From contig NZ_JAJDJU010000008.1 of the NCBI RefSeq assembly GCF_020567705.1, forward strand, positions 62,001 to 126,000: a stretch of DNA of 64,000 bases, in the 5' to 3' direction. Of this stretch, positions 40,647 to 50,207 are shown in pieces. Source of the DNA: Acidocella sp. KAb 2-4. GTDB taxonomy: Bacteria; Pseudomonadota; Alphaproteobacteria; Acetobacterales; Acetobacteraceae. The notes under the pieces were generated by a model, which saw nothing but the letters and a program-made list of their open reading frames with translations, was not told where the DNA came from and made no database searches. Position numbers and translations under genes: made by a program. Each line of letters opens with the position of its first letter. Within the stretch, counting starts at the first letter, position 1.

Positions 40647-40976
40647 ATGAGTGCAGATAGCCGTATTCCCGTGGTGTTCGGGCAACAGCCGGGGGCGCAG
40701 GATGTGGTGCTGGCGGAGGAGGGGGTTGCCGTTGCCCCAGCTCTGCGTGTGCGCCGGTTCACCGCCGCGCTGCCAGGGCATCTGGCGGGCTGCGCCTGCT
40801 GCGTGCCGCGCGGGGCGGGGGGCGAGGCGCTGGCCAAGCTGTTCCGTGACCGCGCCACCGGGGCGGTGCCGTATTTCAGCCGTGTAGTGGTGCTGGCCTC
40901 GCCAGCCGGGAGGGCGGCGATCCGCGCCGCGCTGGAGGACGATGCCCTAGCCCGGGCGCGCTACCGGCTGGGTTAG
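40647..40976 (+). CDS. Small CobW/G3E-like protein lacking a P-loop
   Basis: A 109-residue protein. Its middle, 'LAGCACCVPRGAGGEALAKL', followed by 'RATGAVPYFSRVVVLAS', lines up with the CobW/G3E GTPase segment that carries the metal-binding CxCC motif and the strand after it (typically GCxCCxxRxDL...G-x-PxFDRVVIETSG). The preceding 'VVLAEEGVAVAP' fits the region just before that motif. There is no Walker A, no GTP-specificity motif and no CobW C-terminal domain, so it cannot be a G3E GTPase as it stands. It starts 38 bases from metH, divergently. It could be a truncated remnant or a minimal metal-binding protein. The homology is my reading of the motif, not a search result. Confidence 0.55.
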   Translation: MSADSRIPVVFGQQPGAQDVVLAEEGVAVAPALRVRRFTAALPGHLAGCACCVPRGAGGEALAKLFRDRATGAVPYFSRVVVLASPAGRAAIRAALEDDALARARYRLG

Positions 40977-41260
40977 GTCGTACCCTGGGGCATTGCCCCG
41001 GAATCGCGGCTCAACAGCGTCGCCAGCCAGAGCCTTCGCCGGCGCCGCTCAGGCTTGGCGGGCGAGGAGGGTTGCGTTTGCGCCTCTGCCGGGGCGGCGG
41101 AAAGCGCCATTGCCAGCTTGGTGACGTGGTAAGCCGCATCCGGGTTACGCTTGAACATAGCGCGGATAATGGCGTCTGCCTCGACATCCACCGGCCCCTC
41201 AGCCTTGCTCATCACCCGGCTGAAAAACGCGAGAATGTCCATATGCTCTTCGCGTGTCAT
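40973..41260 (-). CDS. Small DUF2076-like protein
   Basis: A 95-residue protein. The N-terminal 'MTREEHMDILAFFSRV' and 'EADAIIRAMFKRNPDAAYHV' match the pattern of the DUF2076 N-terminal region (a short helical domain). The rest is Ala/Pro-rich, then strongly basic ('KPERRRRRLWLA'). The ATG at 41260 was chosen because DUF2076 proteins begin in this way. It overlaps the end of the convergent CobW-like gene by 4 bases. Function unknown. Confidence 0.55.
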   Translation of the reverse strand: MTREEHMDILAFFSRVMSKAEGPVDVEADAIIRAMFKRNPDAAYHVTKLAMALSAAPAEAQTQPSSPAKPERRRRRLWLATLLSRDSGAMPQGTT

Positions 41261-41322
41261 ACGCCTTTTAGGTAACAACACCCGCGCTCAGGCAAGTAAG
41301 ATTTTCGTGTATGGAGGGGAAT

Positions 41323-41847
41323 TCACGTCTGCGGCAGGGAGCGTACGGATTCGTACACGTACATCAAAGACCCGCCGCGCATGAAGGTCGCGCTCTCGGC
41401 CATCCCGATGCTGCCCAACACCGCGCGCGAGGCGAAATTCTCCTCCCGCGCCACCGCGATCACCCGCGTCAGCCCGGCTACGCCATGCGCGTAGTTGAGC
41501 GCGGCGCTGGTGGCCTCGCTGGCCAAGCCGACTCCGCGCGCATCCGGCAGAAAAGCAAAACGCAGCGCCACGCCGCGCCCGTCTGGCCGGTGCATCAGCG
41601 CCGTCATGCCCAGAAATTTGCCCCGCCGCGCGCGCACAACCCACATGCCGAAGCCGAACCGGCCCCAATCCTGGATGTCATGCGCCAGATCCTCGGCGGC
41701 CTGCACCGGGCTGCGCACCCCACCCAGCATCAGCGCATAGGCGCGCGGGTCGCCCTTCAGCCGCACCAGATCGGGCAGGTCCCAATACCCCACGGGCGTC
41801 ATCCGCAGCCGCGCGGTGGTCACCACCCAGGCGGATGAAACGCTCAT
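41323..41847 (-). CDS. GNAT-family N-acetyltransferase
   Basis: A 174-residue acetyltransferase of the RimJ/RimL-like GNAT group: 'TTARLRMTPVGYWDL' at the N-terminus, the central strand 'GVALRFAFLPDARGVGLASEA' with the acetyl-CoA-binding Arg/Gly loop, and 'VAREENFASRAVLGSIGM'. Substrate unknown. It follows ettA by 12 bases on the same strand and is likely cotranscribed with it. Confidence 0.85.
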   Translation of the reverse strand: MSVSSAWVVTTARLRMTPVGYWDLPDLVRLKGDPRAYALMLGGVRSPVQAAEDLAHDIQDWGRFGFGMWVVRARRGKFLGMTALMHRPDGRGVALRFAFLPDARGVGLASEATSAALNYAHGVAGLTRVIAVAREENFASRAVLGSIGMAESATFMRGGSLMYVYESVRSLPQT

Positions 41848-41859
41848 TCCGGGGGCGGC

Positions 41860-43539
<1,680 letters not shown>

Positions 43540-43569
43540 CGCGCGCGTCCTTAAACTCTGGTTGCGCTG

Positions 43570-43598
43570 GGTATAGTTTGGCGCCCGCGCAGGGGCAA
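43570..43598 (-). promoter_or_regulatory. Probable ettA promoter
   Basis: On the minus strand TTGCCC (43598-43593) and TATACC (43575-43570) are spaced exactly 17 bases, a fair match to sigma-70 boxes. Transcription would begin about 25 bases before the ettA ATG at 43539. Confidence 0.5.
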
Positions 43599-43738
43599 CA
43601 TGCCAGCGTCAGTCGCGCCGAGCTGTCCGATTTTTAAGGGGGGCGGTGTGGATTTCCTGCTAAATCCCGAAGGTCATGGGCGGCCGGGGCAAAGCGCCGC
43701 CGCCGAAGCTGCACTGCCAACAGACAGGACAGGATGCC

Positions 43739-44134
43739 ATGCCAGACAATATCGAAACGGGGGCGATGCGCCCCGCGTTCCCGCCACTGCCCGAGGTGGC
43801 CAGCGCTGCGGCCCGGTTACGCGCCGATGTGGACAAGCTCCAGCCCGACCATCTGGATGAGACTTACGCCCTGCTGGCCGAGACGCATGAGGCGATCCTC
43901 GCCGCCTGGCGGACAAATCCACACTGCCAAGCCTTGCTGGAGGCGCTGCGGGCCGAGCTGATCGCGCTGGTGGACGAGTATCATGCCTATGCCGCCCGCG
44001 CCCTGCCCGTGAACGGCTATATGTACGGCATCTCCGATGAGGCGGTGCGCTGCGACACCCAGGCGGATGTGATGCTGGACGAGGTGCGCCATTTGGAATC
44101 CGAGGCGGCGGCACTGAACGGCAGGCGGCATTAG
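43739..44134 (+). CDS. Conserved-looking hypothetical protein
   Basis: A 131-residue soluble protein I do not recognise. It is almost wholly helical: an N-terminal Pro-rich leader, then 'AAARLRADVDKLQPDHLDET' and repeated Ala/Leu/Glu helices, with a Gly/Tyr-containing turn 'PVNGYMYGISDEAVRCDTQA' before the last helix. No signal or membrane segment. Start at the ATG 43739 (MPDNIETGAM) with AGGAC upstream; an ATG at 43676 is in frame but would add a Lys/Pro-rich stretch with no clear ribosome-binding site. Codon use is like the neighbours. It converges on the tRNA gene. Confidence 0.65.
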   Translation: MPDNIETGAMRPAFPPLPEVASAAARLRADVDKLQPDHLDETYALLAETHEAILAAWRTNPHCQALLEALRAELIALVDEYHAYAARALPVNGYMYGISDEAVRCDTQADVMLDEVRHLESEAAALNGRRH

Positions 44135-44141
44135 CGGGAAA

Positions 44142-44217
44142 TGGTGCGCCGGGCAGGATTCGAACCTGCAACCAAACCGTTATGAGCGGTCCGCTCTAAC
44201 CGTTGAGCTACCAGCGC
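44142..44217 (-). tRNA. tRNA with CAT anticodon (tRNA-Ile2 or elongator tRNA-Met)
   Basis: A complete 76-base cloverleaf on the minus strand with encoded CCA. The acceptor GCGCTGG pairs with CCGGCGC (one G-U), the T-arm is GCAGG/CCTGC around TTCGAAT, and the anticodon loop is CTCATAA, giving CAT. It lacks the initiator features (1-72 mismatch, three GC pairs below the anticodon). The short D-loop is more like the minor tRNA-Ile read by TilS-lysidine than elongator Met, but I cannot settle this by eye. Confidence 0.92.
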
Positions 44218-44318
44218 CTGTCCCATTTTGGGTTGCGGCACCATAGCTTGCGCCGCCGCGTTGGCAAGAGACCCTGGCACGGGCTATACGCGCCCCAGTG
44301 CAACAGGGAGACCCAGCA

Positions 44319-44843
44319 ATGGATGTGAGCAAGATTTCCGCCGGCAAGGACGTGCCCCGCGACATCAACGTGGTCGTGGAGATCCCCGCCGGTTCGGGCG
44401 TGAAATACGAGATCGACAAAGAGAGCGGCGCGCTGGTGGTGGACCGCGTGGTGTTCACGCCGATGACCTATCCGGCGGCCTATGGCTTCATCCCCAACAC
44501 CCTGGCCGATGACGGCGACCCGGCGGACGCGCTGGTGCTGCTGCCGACCGCCGTGGTGCCGGGCGCCGTGATCCGCTGCCGCCCGATTGGGCTGCTGCAG
44601 ATGGAGGACGAGTCGGGCCAGGATGAGAAGATCATCTGCGTACCGCACGACAAGGTGCATCCGCAATTCTCCGAGGTGAATGAGGTTGCGCAGCTCCCCG
44701 CCATCACCCGCGATGTGATCAAGCACTTCTTCGAGCACTACAAGGATCTGGAGAAGGGCAAGTGGGTGAAGATCACCGGCTGGGCCGACCGCGCCGCCGC
44801 CGAGGCGGCGATTACCGCCAGCCTGGCCCGCGCCGGCAAATAA
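44319..44843 (+). CDS. ppa: Inorganic pyrophosphatase
   Basis: A 174-residue family I soluble pyrophosphatase that hydrolyses PPi to phosphate and pulls biosynthetic reactions forward. The signature '[11 protein letters not shown]' with metal-binding aspartates is present, with '[19 protein letters not shown]' before it and '[19 protein letters not shown]' after. The ATG at 44319 follows a GGGAG site. It ends in a bidirectional terminator facing the pst operon, so a phosphate-producing enzyme lies tail to tail with a phosphate importer. Confidence 0.96.
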   Translation: MDVSKISAGKDVPRDINVVVEIPAGSGVKYEIDKESGALVVDRVVFTPMTYPAAYGFIPNTLADDGDPADALVLLPTAVVPGAVIRCRPIGLLQMEDESGQDEKIICVPHDKVHPQFSEVNEVAQLPAITRDVIKHFFEHYKDLEKGKWVKITGWADRAAAEAAITASLARAGK

Positions 44844-44860
44844 GCCGCCACCCGCTGGAA

Positions 44861-44889
44861 AAAAAGGGGCCCGAACAGGGCCCCTTTTT
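44861..44889. terminator. Bidirectional terminator between ppa and pstA
   Basis: AAAAAGGGGCCC (44861-44872) is the perfect complement of GGGCCCCTTTTT (44878-44889) around a GAACA loop. The A- and T-tracts make it a strong terminator for both strands. It closes the pst operon right after pstA. Confidence 0.92.
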
Positions 44890-44908
44890 GCGTGCCGGGA
44901 TTGTAGGC

Positions 44909-45781
44909 TCAGACGAGCCTGGTGCGCCTCACCACTAGCCGCACGGCGATATTGATGGCGAGCACCACCAGCATCACCAGGAAGGCCGCGGCATAAGCCA
45001 GGGCGTGGGAATGCGCGTCCGGCTGATCGATGAAGGTCCAGATCACATAGGTCAGATACGCCACCGGGGCGTGGGTGAAGCGGCCATCCCAGGTGAAATC
45101 AGACCAGCCGGCGGTGTAAATCAGCGGCGCGGTCTCGCCCACCGAGATGGCGAGGCCGAGCAGCGCGCCCGTGATCACGCCGGCGGAGGCGGCGGGCAGC
45201 ACCACCTTGAACACCACCGTATGGTCCTTGGCGCCGAGCGCATAGGCGGCCTCGCGCATCGGGTTTGGCACTTGCTGCAGGGCAAGCTCGGTGATGCGCG
45301 CCAGATAGGGCACGATGAGGATGGCGATGGTGATGGCGGCCGCCGCGAGCGAGAAGCCCCAGCCGAAGCCGATGATGAAGACGATATAGGCGAAATAACC
45401 CAGCACGATCGAGGGGGTGCCGGTGAGCACGTCGGAGAGGAAGCGGATTACCCCGCCCAGCCGGTTCTTGCCGTATTCCGAAAGATGGATGCCCGCGCCG
45501 ATGCCGATGGGCACGGCGATGAGCATGGCGAACAGGGTGATGATGAAGGTGCCCTCGATGGCGTTGAGCAGGCCATTGGCCGTGCCGCTGGTGGTTTGGG
45601 TGAACAGCTTGCCCGACAAAGCGGCAACGCCGTGCACGGTCACCACGCCGACGATATCGACGAGCGGGGCGATGACCAGAGCCAGCGCCAGACCGCAGGC
45701 CACCCAGCCGAGCTTGCTGATGGTGAGGCGGCGCAGCTCCTGCGCTGAACGCGCGACCTTAAGACTGGCGCTTGCGGACAT
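44909..45781 (-). CDS. pstA: Phosphate ABC transporter permease PstA
   Basis: A 290-residue inner-membrane permease with about six helices. The EAA-loop 'MREAAYALGAKDHTVVFKVVLP' that contacts the ATPase and 'LTGTPSIVLGYFAYIVF' are typical. It forms the channel with PstC for high-affinity phosphate import. Its start overlaps the pstC stop by 23 bases. The next feature is a terminator, so the ATPase pstB and the regulator phoU that usually follow are absent from this locus. Confidence 0.94.
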   Translation of the reverse strand: MSASASLKVARSAQELRRLTISKLGWVACGLALALVIAPLVDIVGVVTVHGVAALSGKLFTQTTSGTANGLLNAIEGTFIITLFAMLIAVPIGIGAGIHLSEYGKNRLGGVIRFLSDVLTGTPSIVLGYFAYIVFIIGFGWGFSLAAAAITIAILIVPYLARITELALQQVPNPMREAAYALGAKDHTVVFKVVLPAASAGVITGALLGLAISVGETAPLIYTAGWSDFTWDGRFTHAPVAYLTYVIWTFIDQPDAHSHALAYAAAFLVMLVVLAINIAVRLVVRRTRLV

Positions 45782-46685
45782 TGAGGGCTCCGGAGGAAAG
45801 CAGTTTGGCGGTGGCGTTCACGGCCAAGGTAATGAGGAACAGCACCAGGGCGATCTCGGAGAGCGTGCGCACCGACATGTTGGTGGGGTCGGATTCGGCG
45901 CTGTCGAGCTGGCTGACGATGAACGAGGCGATGGTCGAAATCGGGCTGAACAGCGAGGTCGGCAGGATATTGATGCCGCCGCCCGAGACCATCAGCACCG
46001 CCATGGTTTCACCCAGCGCGCGGCCCAACGCCAGCACGATGCCGCCGATCAGAGTGGTTCGCACCATTGGCAGCATCGCCTTGGCCACCACCTCGAAATG
46101 CGTGGCCCCGAGGGCAAAGGCCGATTCGCGGTTTTCTTTGGGCACTTGCAGCAAGGCGTCATAGAGGGTGGAGGCGATGATCGGCGTGATCATCAGCGCC
46201 AGCACGACAGAGGCCGCGAGCAGCCCGTAGCCATTGCCGCTGGGGCTGAGATAGCGGCCGATCAGCGGGATCAGCACCGTGATCCCCCAGAGGCCGAACA
46301 CCACCGAGGGCACCACCGCCACCAGCTCGACCAGCATGGACAGCGCCGGGCGGATGCGGTGCGGCACGGCCTCGGCCAGGAAGATGGCGGCACCGACGGA
46401 GAGTGGTACGGCGATGAGGATGGCGAGGCCCGAGGAGGCAAGCGTGCCGGCAATGAAAACAAGAATACCGTAATTGGCGCCGGGCGGTACGGAAATGCCG
46501 CTTACCGTCACCGGGTCGCTATACAGATCGCCCAGGTTCCAGCTGATCTGGGTCATGAAGTGCAGGCCGTTGAACAGGATCGCCTGACCTGAATACGCCA
46601 CCAGAAAAAAAACGACCGCGACAAGCGCGGCGGGAATCAGCAGACTGAGCAGCAGGACAGAAACGCGAAACGGCCTGAATTTCAT
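45759..46685 (-). CDS. pstC: Phosphate ABC transporter permease PstC
   Basis: A 308-residue permease partner of PstA. A single N-terminal helix is followed by a periplasmic loop and a bundle of helices with 'LVELVAVVPSVVFGLWG' and the EAA-loop 'KENRESAFALGATHFEVVAKAMLP'. It lies 65 bases after pstS behind a hairpin that may reduce its expression relative to the binding protein. Confidence 0.94.
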   Translation of the reverse strand: MKFRPFRVSVLLLSLLIPAALVAVVFFLVAYSGQAILFNGLHFMTQISWNLGDLYSDPVTVSGISVPPGANYGILVFIAGTLASSGLAILIAVPLSVGAAIFLAEAVPHRIRPALSMLVELVAVVPSVVFGLWGITVLIPLIGRYLSPSGNGYGLLAASVVLALMITPIIASTLYDALLQVPKENRESAFALGATHFEVVAKAMLPMVRTTLIGGIVLALGRALGETMAVLMVSGGGINILPTSLFSPISTIASFIVSQLDSAESDPTNMSVRTLSEIALVLFLITLAVNATAKLLSSGALNVRKRQS

Positions 46686-46711
46686 TGTTCACCGTGCGGG
46701 CAAAAATGGAT

Positions 46712-46738
46712 CCCCTTCCGGCTGGAAGCCGGAAGGGG
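46712..46738 (-). terminator. Attenuator-like hairpin between pstS and pstC
   Basis: CCCCTTCCGGC (46712-46722) and GCCGGAAGGGG (46728-46738) form a perfect 11-bp stem. Read on the minus strand it is followed after six bases by a run of five T. Placed after the first gene, it probably lets most transcripts stop there so that PstS outnumbers the permeases. Confidence 0.7.
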
Positions 46739-46750
46739 TGTTTAGGCGTA

Positions 46751-47803
46751 TTACTGGATTTTGTCGACCTGAGCCTGCGACAGGGCCTTCACCGCCGCCG
46801 GCAGCGGCAGGAAGTGCACCTTGCTCATGAAGCTCATGTTGTTGCCGTCGTTCAGCGCCCAACCCAGGAAGTCACGGATGGCCGAGCCGATCGCCGGGGC
46901 GGGCTGGTGGCTGCTCACGATCGCATATTCGTAGTTCACGATCGGGTAGGCGTTCTCACCGGGGGTGAAGACGATGGAGATACGCTCATCAGCCGGGGTG
47001 CTGGCAGCCACCGAAGAGGCGGCGTTGCCAATGGTCTCGGCGGTCGGCAGCACGTATTCGCCATGCTTGTCGAGCAGCGCGGCTTGGCCGAGGCCAGCCT
47101 TGGCGGCCTGATCGGCGAAGGAAACGCCGATGTAAGCGATGGAGTACGGGTTGGCGGCGGCGGCGGTCACCATGCCCGAGTTGCCGTTGGCACCGATCGC
47201 GGTGGACACGGCCGGCCAGGAAACGGTGGTGCCGTAATGCAGGGTGGAGGCCCAGCCGGCATCAGAGAACGCCAGGTATTGGCTGAAGATGAAGGTGTCG
47301 CCCGAGCCGTCCACGCGGTGGATGGGGATGATCACATGGTCCGGCAGAGCCACGCCCGGGTTGGCGGCAGCGATCGCGGGGTCATTCCACTTGGTGATCT
47401 TGCCCTCATAGATGCCGGCCAGGATCGGGCCGGAGAGCTTCAGATTCGTCACGCCCGGCAGGTTGTAGTTCACCGCCTGCGAGGAGATGGCGAGCGGGAT
47501 GCTCAGCATTTCCGGGTGCGCCTTCACCATCGCGTCGGAGAGATAGGCGTCGGAGGCGCCGATCTGCACCAGGCCCTTGATGGACTGGGCGATGCCGGCG
47601 CCAGAGCCGGTGGAGGTGGTGGTGATGTCGGCGCCGGGATGGGTGGCGGTGTAGGAGGGAACCCACAGGTTGAACAGCGGGTAGAGCAGGCTCGAGCCGC
47701 TCTCGACCAGCGGCACGGAGGTCTGGGCATGAGCGGCGCCAGCGGCGGTCGCAATCGCCAGCGCGGCAACGCCGGAGCGGAGGAGGTTGTTGAGAATCTT
47801 CAC
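46751..47803 (-). CDS. pstS: Periplasmic phosphate-binding protein PstS
   Basis: A 350-residue substrate-binding protein with signal peptide ending 'GAAHA' and the phosphate-pocket blocks 'LVESGSSLLYPLFNLWVPSY', 'TSTGSGAGIAQSIKGLV', 'IGASDAYLSDAM' and 'IHRVDGSGDTFIF'. I start at the GTG 47803 (VKILNNLLRSG) because AAAGGAA stands 8 bases before it and the signal peptide follows directly. It is the first gene of pstS-pstC-pstA; a Pho box-like site lies about 110 bases upstream. Confidence 0.94.
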   Translation of the reverse strand: MKILNNLLRSGVAALAIATAAGAAHAQTSVPLVESGSSLLYPLFNLWVPSYTATHPGADITTTSTGSGAGIAQSIKGLVQIGASDAYLSDAMVKAHPEMLSIPLAISSQAVNYNLPGVTNLKLSGPILAGIYEGKITKWNDPAIAAANPGVALPDHVIIPIHRVDGSGDTFIFSQYLAFSDAGWASTLHYGTTVSWPAVSTAIGANGNSGMVTAAAANPYSIAYIGVSFADQAAKAGLGQAALLDKHGEYVLPTAETIGNAASSVAASTPADERISIVFTPGENAYPIVNYEYAIVSSHQPAPAIGSAIRDFLGWALNDGNNMSFMSKVHFLPLPAAVKALSQAQVDKIQ

Positions 47804-47913
47804 GTTCGCGTTCCTTTGGTTGAGTCCCAGCGGGATCCCTGTTCGGGCAGCGGGGAGCTTTCCCGCTGAGCCCCGCAATAATTGATGAGTGTGACAATGG
47901 CGACGGGGTTTGC

Positions 47914-47931
47914 GTTGCAGTTCAATGACAT
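47914..47931 (-). promoter_or_regulatory. Candidate Pho box (PhoB site) upstream of pstS
   Basis: On the minus strand the 18 bases read ATGTCATTGAACTGCAAC: a perfect TGTCAT half-site, a four-base AT-rich spacer region and a second half CTGCAAC with two differences from CTGTCAC. This is the direct-repeat layout bound by PhoB under phosphate limitation, in the right place for the pst operon. Confidence 0.65.
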
Positions 47932-47983
47932 TTGTCCTGGCGCGGGCATTGCCGCGCGCCGCCTGAGGCCATAAACGCGGCTG

Positions 47984-48532
47984 ATGCCGCCCCGCCCGCC
48001 GTCCGCATTGTCACACAAGGCGTTGTTTCTGGCGTTTTTCGAAGCCGGGATTTTTGGCTTTGGCGGCGTGCTGCCAATCGCCCGGCGGGTGTTGGTGGAG
48101 CGGCGGCGCTGGCTGAGCCAATCCGAATTCAACGAGCTGTTCTCGCTCTGCCAGACCCTTCCGGGAGCCAATATGGTTAATTTCGCCTTCGCCTATGGCG
48201 CGCGCCAGCGCGGGGCGGGCGGCGCCGTGGCGGCGGTGCTCGGCATCATGGCGGCGCCGATGGCGCTGGTGATGCTGTTTGGCGGGCTGTATGCGCGTTA
48301 TGGCGGGTTGGCGCCGGTGCGCCACGCCCTGGCCGGGCTGGCCGCGGCGGCAGCCGGGCTAATGCTGGGGGCGGGGGTGAAGATCGCGGCGCCGGTGCTG
48401 CGTTCGGTGCGGCATGCCGCGCTGGTGGCGGTGGTGCTGGCGCTGGTGGCGCTGGCCCATTGGCCGCTGGTGCTGGCGATGCTGGCGGTGCTGCCGGTGT
48501 CGCTGCTGCTGGCGTGGCGGGCGGCGCGATGA
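47984..48532 (+). CDS. Chromate transporter family protein, N-type half
   Basis: A 182-residue membrane protein with the CHR domain. The family start 'FLAFFEAGIFGFGGVLPI' and 'LCQTLPGANMVNFAFAYGAR' are clear, followed by about five hydrophobic segments. It is a short-chain CHR protein encoding one half only, paired with the next gene. CHR proteins export chromate; short-chain pairs need both partners. AAGG-type ribosome-binding site is not obvious, so the start is less certain. Its stop overlaps the partner start (ATGA). Confidence 0.86.
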   Translation: MPPRPPSALSHKALFLAFFEAGIFGFGGVLPIARRVLVERRRWLSQSEFNELFSLCQTLPGANMVNFAFAYGARQRGAGGAVAAVLGIMAAPMALVMLFGGLYARYGGLAPVRHALAGLAAAAAGLMLGAGVKIAAPVLRSVRHAALVAVVLALVALAHWPLVLAMLAVLPVSLLLAWRAAR

Positions 48533-49047
48533 CGGCGCTGACGCAGCTGGCGCTGCTCTTCGGCAAGCTCTCGCTGGTGGCGGTGGGTGGGGTGAACGCC
48601 GCCGTGCCCGAAATCGCCCGGCAGGTGGTGGCGCAGCGCCATTGGCTGAGCCCGGCGCAATTCGTGCAGCTCTACGCCATCTCCAACGCCGCGCCAGGGC
48701 CGAATGTGATGATCTCCACGGTGATCGGCCAACATGTCGCGGGCGTCGCGGGCGGCATCGTGGCCACGCTGGCGATGATCCTTCCCGCGGGCTTGGTGGC
48801 GATTTTGGTCAGCCGCTATTTCGCGCGGCACGAATCGGCGCGCTGGCGGCGTGTGGTGCAGGCGGCACTCTTACCGGTCACGGCCGGGCTGGTGCTGGCG
48901 GCGGGCTGGGTGCTCACCGCGCAATCGGTTTCCGGCTGGCTCACGGGCGCCATCGCGCTTGGCTGCGCCGGGCTTTCCTGGCGGGGGCGGCTGCACCCGC
49001 TCTGGCTGTTGGGCGGCGGCGCGTTGCTGGGGCTGCTGCTGCTTTAG
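48529..49047 (+). CDS. Chromate transporter family protein, C-type half
   Basis: A 172-residue CHR-domain membrane protein: 'LALLFGKLSLVAVGGVNAAV' and 'LYAISNAAPGPNVMISTVIG' are the second-half versions of the motifs seen in the previous gene, and about five helices follow. The two genes overlap by four bases and are probably made together as a heterodimeric transporter. It ends inside the last codons of the convergent dienelactone hydrolase gene (4-base overlap). Confidence 0.88.
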   Translation: MTALTQLALLFGKLSLVAVGGVNAAVPEIARQVVAQRHWLSPAQFVQLYAISNAAPGPNVMISTVIGQHVAGVAGGIVATLAMILPAGLVAILVSRYFARHESARWRRVVQAALLPVTAGLVLAAGWVLTAQSVSGWLTGAIALGCAGLSWRGRLHPLWLLGGGALLGLLLL

Positions 49048-49700
49048 CGCAGGTGCTCGGCGAAGAAGGCAAGGCTGCGCAGCTCCGCCAGCTCCCAATC
49101 CTTGCGGCTGTAGCTGGCCCGGGCGTCGCAGCCGAAGCCATGTTCCGCGCCCTCATACACATACACGTCGATGCCCGGCTGTGCCTTGCGGATGGCCTGG
49201 ATGTCGCTCAGCGGGATGGAGTGGTCGATCTCGCCGAAATGGAGCTGCGCCGGGCAGGTCGGGGTGAGGTCCTTCTGCGCCGCGATGCCCGCGCCATACC
49301 AGCCCGAGGCGGCCCAGAACTTGTCGGTCTTGCAGGCGGATAGCCAGGCTAGCGTGCCGCCCCAGCAATAGCCGATGATGCCCACGGGCTTGCCGCCAAA
49401 CGCCGCCGCCGTGGCTTCGAGGTTGAGCAGCGATTGCGCCTCGGGGATCTGATCGCGCAGGGCGCGGCCTTTGGCGATGCCCTCGGCATCGTAGCCCAGC
49501 TCGACATTGCGTTCCACGCGGTCGAACAGTGCCGGGGCGAGCACGCGGTAGCCGAAACCGGCCAGCCGCTCGGCCACCGCGCGGATATGCGAGTTCACGC
49601 CGAAAATCTCCTGCACCACCACCAGTCCGCGCGGGGCATTCACGTTGCCAGCCTCGAAAGCGCTGAATTTGTGGCCATCGGCGGCGGTCAATTGCAGCAT
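49044..49700 (-). CDS. Dienelactone hydrolase-family protein
   Basis: A 218-residue alpha/beta hydrolase. The nucleophile is a cysteine in 'GIIGYCWGGTLAWL', with the acid in 'HFGEIDHSIPL' and the histidine in 'EGAEHGFGCD', the Cys-Asp-His triad of dienelactone hydrolases. The N-terminal 'VVVQEIFGVNSHIRAVAERL' is also typical. The natural substrate is unknown; no aromatic-degradation genes are nearby, so a general esterase role is as likely as chlorocatechol metabolism. Confidence 0.9.
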   Translation of the reverse strand: MLQLTAADGHKFSAFEAGNVNAPRGLVVVQEIFGVNSHIRAVAERLAGFGYRVLAPALFDRVERNVELGYDAEGIAKGRALRDQIPEAQSLLNLEATAAAFGGKPVGIIGYCWGGTLAWLSACKTDKFWAASGWYGAGIAAQKDLTPTCPAQLHFGEIDHSIPLSDIQAIRKAQPGIDVYVYEGAEHGFGCDARASYSRKDWELAELRSLAFFAEHLR

Positions 49701-49724
49701 TGGCGTTTCCTTAAGGGTTTGTTG

Positions 49725-50198
49725 TTATTTTGCGTATACCGCGAAGTCGCGCGCCAGAGTCGCATAAATTTCGCGCTTGAACGCCACCGCCAGGGCGGGC
49801 AGATCGGCTAGATTCACCCATTTCCAGTCCTCGAATTCCGGATGGGCGTGCGCGTCGAGCCGGATGTCCTCATCGCGCCCGGTGAAGCGCAGCGCGTACC
49901 ATTTCTGCTTCTGGCCGCGATATTTGCCGCCCCAGGCGACTCCGAGCAGCGCGGGCGGCAGGTCATATCGCAGCCAGCCCGGATGCTCACCCATGATCTC
50001 GGCCTTGCCGGTGCCGACTTCTTCTTCCAGCTCGCGCAGCACGGCCTCGCGCGGGTCCTCGCCCGCGTCGATGCCGCCTTGCGGGAGCTGCCACGCATCG
50101 GGCACGCCGATGCGCTTGCCGACGAACACGCGGCCATCAGGGCTGAACAGCACCGCGCCGACATTGAGCCGGTAGGGCAGGGAGGCGTGATCCGTCAT
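49725..50198 (-). CDS. rppH: RNA pyrophosphohydrolase RppH
   Basis: A 157-residue Nudix enzyme that removes pyrophosphate from 5'-triphosphate mRNA ends and so starts decay. The Nudix box is 'GGIDAGEDPREAVLRELEEE' and continues VG; the N-terminus 'LPYRLNVGAVLFSPDGRVFVG' and 'WQLPQGGID' fit RppH. It is 9 bases after ctpA, in the conserved alphaproteobacterial order gpmI-envC-ctpA-rppH. Confidence 0.93.
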   Translation of the reverse strand: MTDHASLPYRLNVGAVLFSPDGRVFVGKRIGVPDAWQLPQGGIDAGEDPREAVLRELEEEVGTGKAEIMGEHPGWLRYDLPPALLGVAWGGKYRGQKQKWYALRFTGRDEDIRLDAHAHPEFEDWKWVNLADLPALAVAFKREIYATLARDFAVYAK

Positions 50199-50207
50199 GC
50201 CCGCCTC

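Noticed and set aside
47984-49047. A frameshifted single chromate transporter gene
   Set aside because: The two halves each have their own N-terminal CHR motif and join by a clean ATGA overlap, which is the normal short-chain paired form rather than a broken gene.
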